From an uncultured Eubacteriales bacterium (GTDB lineage Bacteria; Bacillota; Clostridia; Christensenellales; Aristaeellaceae), in contig URUF01000012.1 in assembly GCA_900550955.1 (NCBI GenBank), positions 1-47,499 on the forward strand: a DNA stretch of 47,499 bases, given 5' to 3'. Below, in pieces: positions 24,577-33,220 of the stretch. The notes beneath the pieces were generated by a model, which saw only the letters and a program-made list of their open reading frames with translations, had not been told where the DNA came from and ran no database searches. Position 1 is the first letter of the stretch, and every line of letters begins with the position of its first letter. A program made the translations under genes and the position numbers.

Positions 24577-25716
24577 ATGCGAACGGTTTTTACCAGTGAA
24601 TCCGTTACCGAGGGACATCCTGATAAGGTATGCGACCAGATTAGCGACGCGGTGCTGGACGCCATCCTCGCCCAGGACCCGCAGGCGCGCGTGGCGTGCG
24701 AAACCTGCGCCACCACCGGCCTTGTGCAGGTAATGGGCGAAATTACCACAACCGCCCATGTTTCCATTGAGGATATCGCGCGGCAGGTAATCCGCGATAT
24801 TGGCTATGTGGATGAAGGCTTGGGCTTTTGCGCCGATAGCTGCGCGGTGCTTACCGCCGTGCACCGGCAGAGCCCGGACATCGCCATGGGCGTGGATCGC
24901 GCGCTGGAGGGCCGCGAGGCTGGCCAGATTGCCTCCGGCGCGGGCGACCAGGGCATGATGTTTGGCTTTGCCTGCGATGAAACGCCTGAATGGATGCCCC
25001 TGCCCATTTCCCTTGCGCACCGGCTTACGCGCAGGCTGGCGCAGGCGCGCAAGGAGGGAACGCTGCCCTGGCTCAGGCCGGATGGCAAGAGCCAGGTGAC
25101 CATCGCGTATGAGGACGGCGTGCCTGTGGCTGTGGATACCGTTGTGCTGAGCGCGCAGCACAGCGAGGGGGTAAGCGCCGCTATCCTGCATGACGCGCTG
25201 ATGGACGAGGTCATAAGCGCGGCGATGCCAAAGGCGTTGTGGACGCGGGATACCAAGGTGTATATCAACCCCACGGGCCGCTTTGTGCTGGGCGGCCCCG
25301 CGGGCGATACGGGCCTGACGGGCCGTAAAATTATTGTGGATACCTATGGCGGCTATGCGCGCCATGGCGGCGGGGCGTTCAGCGGCAAGGATCCCTCCAA
25401 AGTGGACCGCTCTGCCTGCTACGCCGCGCGGCGCGTGGCGCGCGAGCTGGTGGCCGCCGGCCTGGCGCGCCGCTGCGAGGTGGCGCTGGCCTATGCCATT
25501 GGCGTGGCGCGGCCGGTGAGCGTGCAGGTGAACACCTTTGGCACCGGCGTGCGGGCCGACGACGTTTTGAGCCGCGAGGTGATGGAAAAGTACGACCTGA
25601 GCCCGGACGGGATTATCCGCTGGCTGGATTTGCGCAGGCCCATTTACCGGCAAACGGCGGCCTACGGCCACTTTGGCAGGACGGATTTGGATTTGCCGTG
25701 GGAGCGAGACGCGTAA
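24577..25716 (+). CDS. metK: S-adenosylmethionine synthetase
   Basis: 379 residues, makes SAM from methionine and ATP in the cytoplasm. Signatures: SVTEGHPDK at residues 8-16, GAGDQGMMFGFA near 124-135, and GGGAFSGKDPSKVDRS in the C-terminal third. Length is normal. ATG 24577 has GGAAGGAG 10 bases upstream and gives the expected N-terminus (MRTVFTSESVTEGHPDK); an earlier in-frame ATG at 24454 lies within the terminator. Controlled by the SAM-I riboswitch. Confidence 0.97.
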   Translation: MRTVFTSESVTEGHPDKVCDQISDAVLDAILAQDPQARVACETCATTGLVQVMGEITTTAHVSIEDIARQVIRDIGYVDEGLGFCADSCAVLTAVHRQSPDIAMGVDRALEGREAGQIASGAGDQGMMFGFACDETPEWMPLPISLAHRLTRRLAQARKEGTLPWLRPDGKSQVTIAYEDGVPVAVDTVVLSAQHSEGVSAAILHDALMDEVISAAMPKALWTRDTKVYINPTGRFVLGGPAGDTGLTGRKIIVDTYGGYARHGGGAFSGKDPSKVDRSACYAARRVARELVAAGLARRCEVALAYAIGVARPVSVQVNTFGTGVRADDVLSREVMEKYDLSPDGIIRWLDLRRPIYRQTAAYGHFGRTDLDLPWERDA

Positions 25717-25792
25717 CCGGGAAGGCTCGCCGTGCGGGCCCGTAGCCGGGCTTTGCTATCAGCCCTGGAAACGGAAGGAACATATGATTTAG

Positions 25793-25841
25793 GCAAAAGC
25801 GCCACCTGAAAAGTTGCTTTTCAGGTGGCGCTTTTGCTTTT
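25793..25841. terminator. Bidirectional terminator after metK
   Basis: A perfect 21-bp stem (25793-25813 with 25817-25837, TTG loop, GCAAAAGCGCCACCTG...) with T-runs available on both strands. It separates metK from the convergent mutase operon. Confidence 0.9.
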
Positions 25842-25941
25842 CTGCGTTTCGACTGGGGGCGCTAAGGTACAAAGCGCCCTGCCGCGCACTGTTTTTTGGA
25901 AAATTTATGATAGATGCTTTTCAACGGCATGCCGCGCGGCC

Positions 25942-27231
25942 TCACGGCCGCAGCTGCTCAAACAGCAGGCGCATGAGGTCGGTGCCGTCCATGAGCACGG
26001 GCTCGGAAAGCATTTCCTCCTCGCAGAACTTGCGGGAGGGCACGGGCTTGCGCTCGCGAAGCGCCTTCTCCACGGCGCGGCTGTCGTAAATGGCATAGGG
26101 TACGGGGCTGCCGTCGTGCGTGCGGGTGGTGAGCAGGGTGGGATGGTCGCTGAGCAGCAGAAGGCGGAAATCCTCGCCGCGGGCGGTTAGCTCGTCCAGG
26201 ATGGGCGCGACCACGCGGGACTCCACGTTTTGAATGGCCTCCAGCTTGCGGGACAGGTCGCCCGCATGGGCCATCTCGTCCGGGGCCTCGATGTGGACGG
26301 CGGCAAAATCGTCGGCGCCCGCCAAAGCGTCCAGGGCGCAGCGCACCTTGCCCTCGTAGTTTGTATCCAGATCGCCGTTGGCGCCCTCCACGCGCGGGGT
26401 TTTCAGCCCGGCCAGCGCGGCGATGCCCCACACCAGCGGCACGGCGCTTACCACCGTGCCCCAGTGGCCGTACTTTTCGCGGAAGGCGGGCAGGCGCACG
26501 GCGGTGGCCGCGCCCCAGGGCCAGATCATATCCGCGGGCAGCTGGCCGCGGCTTACGCGGCGCTGGTTGACGGGATGGTTGCGAAGCACCTCATAGCTGC
26601 GCAGCATGAGCGCGCGGATATCGTCGCACAGTTTGCGGGCGGCGGCATCGCTGGTTTCGCGCTCCAGATGGGGCAGATAGGGCTGGATGGGCTGCTCCAG
26701 CACGTTGTGCGGCTCGGTGAGGCGCACGGCGGCAAGGTCCTTGGCATCGGAGGTCATTACGCCCACGTGGCGGAAGGTATCCGTGACCGTGATGGAAAGG
26801 CCGGATTGCGCCATCAGCGCGGCAAAGGCGGGGTCGGCCAGCAGATCGTTCATGAGGGTTGCGGCTTCCTCGCCGTGGATGTTGCCGCCGTTGTGGCTGT
26901 GGATAACCAGCCTGCCCTCCTCATCGGGAGAAACCGCGCACAGGTTTACGCGGAAGCTGATAGCCCCCTGCGGCAGGGTTACGCCCATACCGGCGGATTC
27001 CAGCACGCTGCGGCCGGTATAGTAGGTTTGAGGCGCGTAGCCGAAGATGCTTAAAATGGCGGTGTCGCTGCCGGCGGGCATGCCGTGCGGCACGGTGAGC
27101 GCGCGCCCGCAAAAGCAGCCCGCGCAGCGGTCAAACGCCGGAAGCGCCAACGCCTCCAGCGGGGTTTTGCCGGCAAGCTGCCCCAGGTGGGTATCGGCCA
27201 TGCCGTCGCCAATCACCAGCACATACTTCAT
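25942..27231 (-). CDS. apgM: Archaeal-type phosphoglycerate mutase family protein (ApgM)
   Basis: 429 residues of the alkaline phosphatase superfamily, close to cofactor-independent phosphoglycerate mutases of the archaeal type (COG3635). The metal site is visible as IGDGMAD at the N-terminus, PAGSDTAILSIFGY with the nucleophile serine, HIEAPDEMAHAGD and SDHPT near the C-terminus. Some bacterial members are proposed homoserine kinases, so either role is possible; a permuted gpmI in the same window makes a role outside glycolysis plausible. It is the second gene of a unit with a secreted protein gene, 6 bases apart. Confidence 0.85.
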   Translation of the reverse strand: MKYVLVIGDGMADTHLGQLAGKTPLEALALPAFDRCAGCFCGRALTVPHGMPAGSDTAILSIFGYAPQTYYTGRSVLESAGMGVTLPQGAISFRVNLCAVSPDEEGRLVIHSHNGGNIHGEEAATLMNDLLADPAFAALMAQSGLSITVTDTFRHVGVMTSDAKDLAAVRLTEPHNVLEQPIQPYLPHLERETSDAAARKLCDDIRALMLRSYEVLRNHPVNQRRVSRGQLPADMIWPWGAATAVRLPAFREKYGHWGTVVSAVPLVWGIAALAGLKTPRVEGANGDLDTNYEGKVRCALDALAGADDFAAVHIEAPDEMAHAGDLSRKLEAIQNVESRVVAPILDELTARGEDFRLLLLSDHPTLLTTRTHDGSPVPYAIYDSRAVEKALRERKPVPSRKFCEEEMLSEPVLMDGTDLMRLLFEQLRP

Positions 27232-27237
27232 AAAAAA

Positions 27238-28074
27238 TCACTCCCTTGCGGTTCCGTCGGCCCAGATGATATCGTCGCGCAGGCGGTAGATGGTCGCGCC
27301 GTATTTTTTGCGGCAGAAGGCGTCCACAAACCAGTCGATTTCTTTTACGGCGTCGTACTGCACGTAGCCGTAGCGCTCGCCGTTGCGCGTTGCGCCGCGC
27401 ATGTTGCTGTCGCACCAGGTAACGCTGTCCGTTTCGGGGTCGTAATCCTTGGTAAAGATCATGCTGTGCGCGCCCACGCCGTAGTAGTATTTGGCGGCCA
27501 TCTGGAAGTAATCGCCGCGCTGAACCTGCATAAGGAACTCGCGGGCCAGCTGCCAGTTTTCCTCCTTGGTTTTATCGGGATCGTAGCGGAAGGAGGCGGC
27601 CGCGTAGAAGGGGTTGCCGTCGGAGGCGGGCACGTCCTTCCATTCCACGCCGTACACGTAATCGGCGCACTCGTCCCTGGGCTTGTTATCGGGAATCACA
27701 AGGGGCGTATCAGGGTATTCCGCCATGCGGAAACGGTCGCGGTTCTGGCGGAACAGATAGACGGTAAAATTTTTGCATACGTAAATATCGCCGCTGTACT
27801 GGGCGCGCTGGGGACGGCCATTGGCCGCCTCGTATTTTTCGCGGGCAAGGGAAAGGATGCCGTCGATAAAGGCCTCGCGGGCGGAAACGTCGCCTTCGGC
27901 GGGCCCGTCCGTCCCGCCGGGCGTGATTTCCTGGGCGGCCTGGTCCGGCGAATCCAGCACGGTGGAGGTGCCGTCCGCATCCATGATGGTGATCACGACC
28001 TCGGCGGACGCGGCCGGCGCAAGCAGCAAAGCAACAAGCAAAAGCGCGCACAGGGCGCGGAGGTTAAAACGCAT
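27238..28074 (-). CDS. Secreted protein of unknown function
   Basis: 278 residues from ATG 28074, which has GAGGAGG just upstream; this start gives a clean signal peptide (MRFNLRALCALLLVALLLAPAASA). The mature part is acidic with aromatic-rich segments (YFQMAAKYYYGVGAHS, YGYVQYDAVKEIDWF) and no motif I can place. It precedes the ApgM gene by 6 bases and shares its promoter. No homologous family recognised. Confidence 0.7.
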   Translation of the reverse strand: MRFNLRALCALLLVALLLAPAASAEVVITIMDADGTSTVLDSPDQAAQEITPGGTDGPAEGDVSAREAFIDGILSLAREKYEAANGRPQRAQYSGDIYVCKNFTVYLFRQNRDRFRMAEYPDTPLVIPDNKPRDECADYVYGVEWKDVPASDGNPFYAAASFRYDPDKTKEENWQLAREFLMQVQRGDYFQMAAKYYYGVGAHSMIFTKDYDPETDSVTWCDSNMRGATRNGERYGYVQYDAVKEIDWFVDAFCRKKYGATIYRLRDDIIWADGTARE

Positions 28075-28092
28075 GGATGGCCTCCTCACATA

Positions 28093-28145
28093 CCAAAGCG
28101 AAATATAGACACATGCATTGTACACGCTTTGGCGAAAAAAGTAAA
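28093..28145 (-). promoter_or_regulatory. Promoter of the secreted protein / apgM unit with inverted repeat
   Basis: On the minus strand TTTACT (28140-28145), 17-bp spacer, TACAAT (28117-28122). Inverted repeat arms CCAAAGCG (28093-28100) and CGCTTTGG (28125-28132) straddle the -10 box and the start site, where a repressor would act. Confidence 0.55.
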
Positions 28146-28228
28146 CGGCGCGGGGAGGGGAAAACAAGGCGATGAAGAAAGTTTAAGGAAGAAAGAGGAA
28201 AGCCGTTTTGGCAAGGGAGGATGCAGGC

Positions 28229-29203
28229 ATGAAAATCGCCAGGCGGATAGCCGCGCTTGTTACGGCGGCGCTACTGTGCATGTTCAGCGGGGAAGGGCGC
28301 GCCCTTACGGACGAGGATTATGACTACTGGTACGAGCAGATGACCTATCTGGTATATGAGATAGGAACCAGGATGGTTGGCACTGAGGGGGAAAGGCTGG
28401 CGCATGAATACCTTTTGGAGGAGTTTGAACGCATTGGCTACGCCCCAGGGACGGATGCGGTTATGGAAAGCGTTTGCGAGGTAAACGGCGTTGCGTGCAC
28501 GAGCATTGTTGCTATAAAGCCCGCGCTGCATGAGGGTGCGGCCCTTCTTACCGTGTGCGCGCATTACGACAGCAATGCGCCCGGGGCGCGCGACAACGCC
28601 AGCGGCACGGCAGCCATGCTCATGCTGGCGCGGCGCATGGCGCAGATGGACGCGTATCCGGATGCGGAGGTGCGCTTCATTGCGTTTTCGGCGGAGGAAA
28701 GCGGGCACCAGGGCTCCCTGGGATATGTGCAGGAGCTAAGGGAGGAAGAGAAGGCGCGCTCGCTGGCCGTGTTTAACATCGATATCCTGGCAGTGGACGT
28801 ATGGGATACGGAGGCCGCCTTCTCCGTAGACAGCATGGGCATGCGCACGGAGGACGGCTATGTGGAAGGCACAGAGGAGCGGCCCGCCCGGAACAAGGCG
28901 GTGCGGGCGGTTGAAGCCGCCATGGACGAGGTGAGCGGCTTTGCCCCGGAGGATGCGGGCATAACCTACTGCGTGCCCCGCCACCTGGGCATGAGCGACC
29001 ACGAAAGCTTCCACCTATCGGGTATTGACGCGGCGAACGTGTGCTTTCGCGGCAATGTGGAGGAGGGCGGCCATTGGCCCATCTTTATGCATACGCCGTC
29101 CGATACGATGGGGGATTTTGAACTGGAGCGCAGCTACCAGGCGCTGGACGTGGCGTTTGCCGCCGTGGACGGCCTTGCCCGCGACGCCCGCTATGGGGAC
29201 TGA
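28229..29203 (+). CDS. Secreted M28 family zinc aminopeptidase
   Basis: 324 residues with an N-terminal signal (MKIARRIAALVTAALLCMFS). The M28 metal site is complete: HYDS (His about 112), GARDNASG (Asp about 122), the SAEESGHQG pair (Glu about 156 catalytic, Glu 157 ligand), NIDILAVD, and the last His in DHESFHLSG. Probably a co-catalytic zinc aminopeptidase outside the membrane. ATG 28229 follows GGGAGG by 8 bases; a TTG at 28208 has no such site. Confidence 0.87.
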   Translation: MKIARRIAALVTAALLCMFSGEGRALTDEDYDYWYEQMTYLVYEIGTRMVGTEGERLAHEYLLEEFERIGYAPGTDAVMESVCEVNGVACTSIVAIKPALHEGAALLTVCAHYDSNAPGARDNASGTAAMLMLARRMAQMDAYPDAEVRFIAFSAEESGHQGSLGYVQELREEEKARSLAVFNIDILAVDVWDTEAAFSVDSMGMRTEDGYVEGTEERPARNKAVRAVEAAMDEVSGFAPEDAGITYCVPRHLGMSDHESFHLSGIDAANVCFRGNVEEGGHWPIFMHTPSDTMGDFELERSYQALDVAFAAVDGLARDARYGD

Positions 29204-29271
29204 CCTTTTTAAAGGCGCGGCCCAAGCGGCAAAGAATGCGATGAATCGCGCAAAAAAACCAAAAAAGATAG

Positions 29272-29301
29272 TTTACAATTTGCATTTCAATGTGTTATAA
29301 T
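29272..29301 (+). promoter_or_regulatory. Sigma-A promoter of the alpha operon
   Basis: TTTACA (29272-29277), 18-bp spacer, TATAAT (29296-29301) in an AT-rich dip. Transcription starts near 29308. Confidence 0.75.
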
Positions 29302-29308
29302 TCAAAAG

Positions 29309-29519
29309 TTGGAGTATGCTTGGAGCCGTGGGCGGCTGCATGCGCCCCTGCGGGCGTGTGACCACGGGCCGGGCAGGTACGCTCCAACAACGTTGACAAA
29401 GCACTGCCTTCGGGGCTGTGCGGGAGCTTGGGATGCGCTCTGCTACCTCTACGCGGACGGATCCAACTTCAAGAGCTCCTTGGCTCAAGAGAGCACATTA
29501 CATGGAGGTGTAACCACAC
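29309..29519 (+). promoter_or_regulatory. Structured leader of the alpha operon
   Basis: A leader of about 210 bases. Its first part folds at once: TTGGAG (29309-29314) pairs with CTCCAA (29382-29387), extended by weaker pairs; inside lie CCGTGG with CCACGG and GCGCCC with GGGCGT. A second hairpin near 29402-29422 has a TTCG-type loop. The placement, from the first transcribed base to the ribosome site of rpsM, suggests autoregulation by a ribosomal protein such as S4. It accounts for the gap 29204-29519, in which no coding frame is supported. Confidence 0.5.
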
Positions 29520-29897
29520 ATGGCACGTATTGCGGGCGTTGACCTGCCCAGAGAAAAGCGTGTGGAGATCGGTTTGACCTACATCTTCGGCATCGGCTTG
29601 GCTACCTCCAAGCAGATCCTTGCCGAAACCGAGATCAACCCCGATACCCGCGTGAAGGACCTTACCGAGAACGAAGTCAGCAAGCTGCGCGAGTACATCG
29701 AGCACCACGTCAAGGTGGAAGGCGACCTGCGCCGCGAGGTGTCCCTGAACATCAAGCGCCTGGTTGAAATTGGCTGCTACCGCGGCGTGCGCCATCGCCG
29801 CAACCTGCCCGTTCGCGGCCAGAACACCAAGAACAACGCGCGTACCCGCAAGGGCCCCAAGCGCACCATCGCTGGCAAGAAGAAAGCCACCCGCTAA
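29520..29897 (+). CDS. rpsM: 30S ribosomal protein S13
   Basis: 125 residues, contacts 16S rRNA in the head of the small subunit and the P-site tRNA. Typical MARIAGVDLPREKRVEIGLTYIFGIG start and basic C-terminal GQNTKNNARTRKGPKR tail. TGGAGGTG lies 10 bases upstream. First gene of the alpha operon here; infA and rpmJ, which often precede it, are absent. Confidence 0.98.
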   Translation: MARIAGVDLPREKRVEIGLTYIFGIGLATSKQILAETEINPDTRVKDLTENEVSKLREYIEHHVKVEGDLRREVSLNIKRLVEIGCYRGVRHRRNLPVRGQNTKNNARTRKGPKRTIAGKKKATR

Positions 29898-29939
29898 GCT
29901 TTAGAACGATGCTCATGCAGCATGGAGGGATGAACAAAA

Positions 29940-30341
29940 ATGGCACCCAAGCAAAAACTCAAGAAGGTATCGCGCAAGCGTCGTGAGAAAAAGCTCGTTG
30001 AGCGTGGCGCCGCGCATATCCGTTCTTCCTTTAACAATACCATCGTCACCCTGACCGATACCAACGGCAACGCCCTTAGCTGGGCCAGCGCCGGCGGCCT
30101 TGGCTTCCGCGGAAGCAAAAAGAGCACGCCCTTCGCCGCCCAGATGGCCGCCGAAACCGCCGCCAAGGCCGCGATGGAGTTTGGCCTGAAAACCGTTGAG
30201 GTTTATGTAAAGGGCCCCGGCTCCGGGCGCGAGGCCGCCATCCGCAGCCTGCAGGCCGCCGGTTTGGAAGTCAACATGATCAAAGACGTTACACCCATTC
30301 CGCACAACGGCTGCCGTCCGCCCAAGCGTAGAAGAGTGTAA
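29940..30341 (+). CDS. rpsK: 30S ribosomal protein S11
   Basis: 133 residues; binds 16S rRNA in the platform. Signature AHIRSSFNNTIVTLTDTNGNALSWASAG and the C-terminal DVTPIPHNGCRPPKRRRV are conserved. Lies 42 bases after rpsM with GGAGGG ahead of the start. Confidence 0.98.
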   Translation: MAPKQKLKKVSRKRREKKLVERGAAHIRSSFNNTIVTLTDTNGNALSWASAGGLGFRGSKKSTPFAAQMAAETAAKAAMEFGLKTVEVYVKGPGSGREAAIRSLQAAGLEVNMIKDVTPIPHNGCRPPKRRRV

Positions 30342-30365
30342 GGATTTCGAGGAGGTACAATTACA

Positions 30366-30992
30366 ATGGCAAGATATACCGATTCCGTATGCCGTATGTG
30401 CCGCCGCGAGGGCACCAAGCTCTTCCTGAAGGGCGAAAAGTGCTTTTCCTCCAAGTGCGCGGTGCAGAACCGCCCGACCCCGCCGGGCCAGCATGGCCAG
30501 GCGCGCCAGCGCAAGGCCAGCGAGTATGGCCTGCAGCTGCGTGAAAAGCAAAAGGCCCGCCGCGCTTACGGCCTGATGGAGGGCCAGTTCAAGCGCACTT
30601 TTGAGCGCGCCACCGGTATGAAGGGCATTACCGGCGACAACCTGCTGCAGCTGCTTGAGCTGCGCCTGGATAACGTTGTGTACCGCAGCGGCCTGGCCGC
30701 CAGCCGTGCGCAGGCCCGCCAGCTCGTATGCCATGGCCTGATGACCGTTAACGGCAAGAAGGTGGACATCCCCTCCTACACGGTGAAGCAGGGCGACGTT
30801 ATTGGCGTGCGCTCCACCAAGAAGGACATCGCCATCTTCAAGGCCGCCAAGGAGGGTTCCGGCCGCGTGATTCCCAAGTGGATCACCACCGACCTGGAAA
30901 ACCTTACCGCGACCGTGGCCGCCGTGCCCCAGCGTGATGATATCGACCTGACGCTTCAGGAAAACATGATCGTCGAGTTCTACTCTCGTTAG
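30366..30992 (+). CDS. rpsD: 30S ribosomal protein S4, zinc-binding form
   Basis: 208 residues; primary 16S rRNA binding protein and, in many bacteria, the translational repressor of its operon. The N-terminus keeps the C+ zinc ribbon (CRMC, then CFSSKC), and the S4 RNA-binding domain runs from about residue 98 (LRLDNVVYRSGLAASRAQARQLV). GGAGG precedes the ATG. Confidence 0.98.
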   Translation: MARYTDSVCRMCRREGTKLFLKGEKCFSSKCAVQNRPTPPGQHGQARQRKASEYGLQLREKQKARRAYGLMEGQFKRTFERATGMKGITGDNLLQLLELRLDNVVYRSGLAASRAQARQLVCHGLMTVNGKKVDIPSYTVKQGDVIGVRSTKKDIAIFKAAKEGSGRVIPKWITTDLENLTATVAAVPQRDDIDLTLQENMIVEFYSR

Positions 30993-31044
30993 GATGAGGC
31001 GTTACTCCCTCAACCCATTGGCTTAAAACAGGAGGGTAAAACGA

Positions 31045-31989
31045 ATGATCGAAATCGAAAAAGCGCGCATCGACTGTGCGGAGCTGAGCCAGGACGGCGC
31101 CTACGGCAAGTTTGTTGTGGAGCCCCTGGAGCGCGGCTTTGGCAATACGCTGGGCAACGCGCTGCGCCGCGTGCTGCTTAGCTCGCTGCCCGGCGTGGCT
31201 GTTACCAGCATCAAGATTGAGGGCATTCAGCATGAGTTCTCCACCGTGCCCGGCGTAACCGAGGACGTGAGCGAGATCATCCTGAACCTGAAAACCCTGT
31301 CGGCTAAGCTGTATTCTGATCAGCCCAAGACCGTCATGCTCGATGTGAAGGGCCCCGCCGAGGTAAAGGCGAAGGATATTGCCGCCGACGATGAGCTGGA
31401 GTTCGTTGATCCGGAGCTGCACATCGCCACGCTCAACGAGGACGCCCACCTGCAAATGACGCTGACCATCGATAAGGGCCGCGGCTATGTGAGCGCGGAT
31501 AAGAACAAGTATCCCAACATGCCCATCGGCGTGATTCCCATTGACTCCATCTTCACCCCCATCCGCAAGGTCAACTACACGGTAACCGATACCCGCGTGG
31601 GCCAGATTACCGACTATGACAAGCTGACCCTTGAGGTGTGGACGGATGGCAGCGTGCAGCCTGATGAGGCGATCAGCCTCGCGGCGAAGATTCTGACCGA
31701 GCATTTGACCCTGTTCGTGGGCCTGACCGACCAGGTGACCACTATCTCCTTTACCGATCAGGAGGACGACAAGAAGGAAAAAGTGCTCGAGATGACCATC
31801 GAGGAGCTGGATTTGAGCGTGCGCGCCTACAACTGCCTGAAGCGCGCGGGCATCAATACCGTGGCTGAGCTGGTGCAGCGCAACCAGGAGGACATGATGA
31901 AGGTGCGCAACCTGGGCCGCAAGAGCCTGGAGGAAGTAGAGCAGAAGCTTGAAGCGCTGAACCTGTCCCTGCGCCCCAGCGACGAATAA
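31045..31989 (+). CDS. rpoA: DNA-directed RNA polymerase alpha subunit
   Basis: 314 residues. The N-terminal dimerisation domain includes FGNTLGNALRRVLLSSLPG; the C-terminal domain (from about 245, ELDLSVRAYNCLKRAGINTV) binds UP elements and activators. Normal length. It follows rpsD after 52 bases with GGAGGG ahead of the start. Confidence 0.98.
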   Translation: MIEIEKARIDCAELSQDGAYGKFVVEPLERGFGNTLGNALRRVLLSSLPGVAVTSIKIEGIQHEFSTVPGVTEDVSEIILNLKTLSAKLYSDQPKTVMLDVKGPAEVKAKDIAADDELEFVDPELHIATLNEDAHLQMTLTIDKGRGYVSADKNKYPNMPIGVIPIDSIFTPIRKVNYTVTDTRVGQITDYDKLTLEVWTDGSVQPDEAISLAAKILTEHLTLFVGLTDQVTTISFTDQEDDKKEKVLEMTIEELDLSVRAYNCLKRAGINTVAELVQRNQEDMMKVRNLGRKSLEEVEQKLEALNLSLRPSDE

Positions 31990-32022
31990 CCGACCGATTC
32001 CCGCAAAGGAGGAAATAGTACC

Positions 32023-32532
32023 ATGGCACAACGGAAATTGGGCCGTACTGCCGATCAGCGCAAGGCTCTTTTGCGCAATCAGGTGACCAACCTGATCTGG
32101 TATGGCCGCATTGAAACGACCGAAGCCCGCGCCAAGGAAGTGCGCCGCGCTGCCGAGCGCCTGATCACGCTTGCGGTCAACGAGTGCGATAACACCGTGG
32201 AAGTTACCAAGGAAACGCATAACGACAAGGGCCAGCTGGTAACCCTGAACGTGGTTAACGACGCGCCCAGCAAGCTGCATGCCCGCCGCATCATGATGAG
32301 CTACCTATACGAGCTCAAGGATGTGCAGCGCAAGGACGAGGATAAGGCCGACTGGAAGGAGCGCACCAAGGATGTGAAGTATCCCGTGGTGGAGAAGCTG
32401 TTCCGCGAATATGGCCCCAAGTTCAAGAAGCGCAACGAGGAAAAGAAATGCGCCGGTGGCTACACCCGCATTTACAAGCTTGGACCCCGCCGCGGCGACG
32501 CCGCCGAGATGTGCGTGATCGAGATTCTGTAA
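32023..32532 (+). CDS. rplQ: 50S ribosomal protein L17, long form
   Basis: 169 residues, longer than the 110-130 usual. The core (LGRTADQRKALLRNQVTNLI start, GGYTRIYKLGPRRGDAAEM end) is conserved. The extra length is two insertions, one near ETHNDKGQLVTLNVVND and one charged (RKDEDKADWKERTKDVKYP). Last gene of the alpha operon, closed by a terminator. Confidence 0.97.
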   Translation: MAQRKLGRTADQRKALLRNQVTNLIWYGRIETTEARAKEVRRAAERLITLAVNECDNTVEVTKETHNDKGQLVTLNVVNDAPSKLHARRIMMSYLYELKDVQRKDEDKADWKERTKDVKYPVVEKLFREYGPKFKKRNEEKKCAGGYTRIYKLGPRRGDAAEMCVIEIL

Positions 32533-32547
32533 GCGTCAAGCGCTTTG

Positions 32548-32584
32548 GCCCCGTTTTGAACCGCGGTTCAAACGGGGCTTTTTT
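32548..32584 (+). terminator. Rho-independent terminator of the alpha operon
   Basis: GCCCCGTTTTGAACC (32548-32562) pairs with GGTTCAAACGGGGC (32565-32578), with one bulge, followed by six Ts. Confidence 0.9.
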
Positions 32585-32591
32585 GCGCCAC

Positions 32592-32619
32592 TTGACGCTG
32601 CGCGGGGAACGGGTATAAT
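32592..32619 (+). promoter_or_regulatory. Sigma-A promoter of the membrane protein / glycosyltransferase pair
   Basis: TTGACG (32592-32597), 16-bp spacer, TATAAT (32614-32619). It overlaps an ATG at 32618, which therefore cannot be the start. Confidence 0.75.
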
Positions 32620-32653
32620 GAAACGGGAGCCCTGCAAGGGAGGCGGTTTTTGT

Positions 32654-33220
32654 ATGACGCGCACGCAGCGCTGGATTACCCTTGGCATTTTGCTTGCGCT
32701 GGCGGCCGCGTGCGCCTTTTTTACGGCGCATGTGCTTACCTGGCAGAAGCCGGACCGGCTGCATGGGTTTGAAAACCGCTTTGTGGACCCTGCGAAGCTG
32801 GGCTTTGCGCCCGGCGAGGGCGTGGAAATGGCGCTGGCGGACGGCCAATTATACGCCTCGTGGAAGGATACGCAGGCGGACGCGCTGTGCCTGACGGCTG
32901 AAAGGGCCGTTGAGGCGCAGGGACGCGAGCTATGCGTAAGCGTGTACGCCGGCGGCAAGCAAAACGCCTGGGCGGACAGGCGCTGGGGCTACCAGGCGTG
33001 GCTGGAGCTTGCGCTGTGCCGCGACGGGCGGGAGGTTACAACGCTGCGTGCGGAGCTGCCCCTGGAAAGCGACAAGGAACGGGCCCGCGCCTGCGCCGTT
33101 CGCGCCGCCGCGCAGGACGGATTTGATACCTGCAAGATGCGTGTGTGGATTACGCCTTTGGATGGGACGATTGCCGGCGGAGAGCTCACGCTTTCCAACT
33201 GGGAGGTGGATGTGCGGTGA
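32654..33220 (+). CDS. Membrane-anchored protein of unknown function
   Basis: 188 residues from ATG 32654, preceded by GGGAGGCGG. One N-terminal membrane segment (about 7-27, WITLGILLALAAACAFFTAHV) and an outside domain with alternating hydrophobic pattern suggesting a beta-sandwich (ELTLSNWEVDVR at the end). The stop overlaps the GTG of the glycosyltransferase gene, so the two are coupled; it may help the transferase or carry its product. No family recognised. Confidence 0.65.
   Translation: MTRTQRWITLGILLALAAACAFFTAHVLTWQKPDRLHGFENRFVDPAKLGFAPGEGVEMALADGQLYASWKDTQADALCLTAERAVEAQGRELCVSVYAGGKQNAWADRRWGYQAWLELALCRDGREVTTLRAELPLESDKERARACAVRAAAQDGFDTCKMRVWITPLDGTIAGGELTLSNWEVDVR

Noticed and set aside
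29388..29480. Second promoter with TTGACA at 29393 in the alpha operon leader
   Set aside because: No acceptable -10 box lies 16-18 bases downstream; the region is better explained as structured leader RNA.
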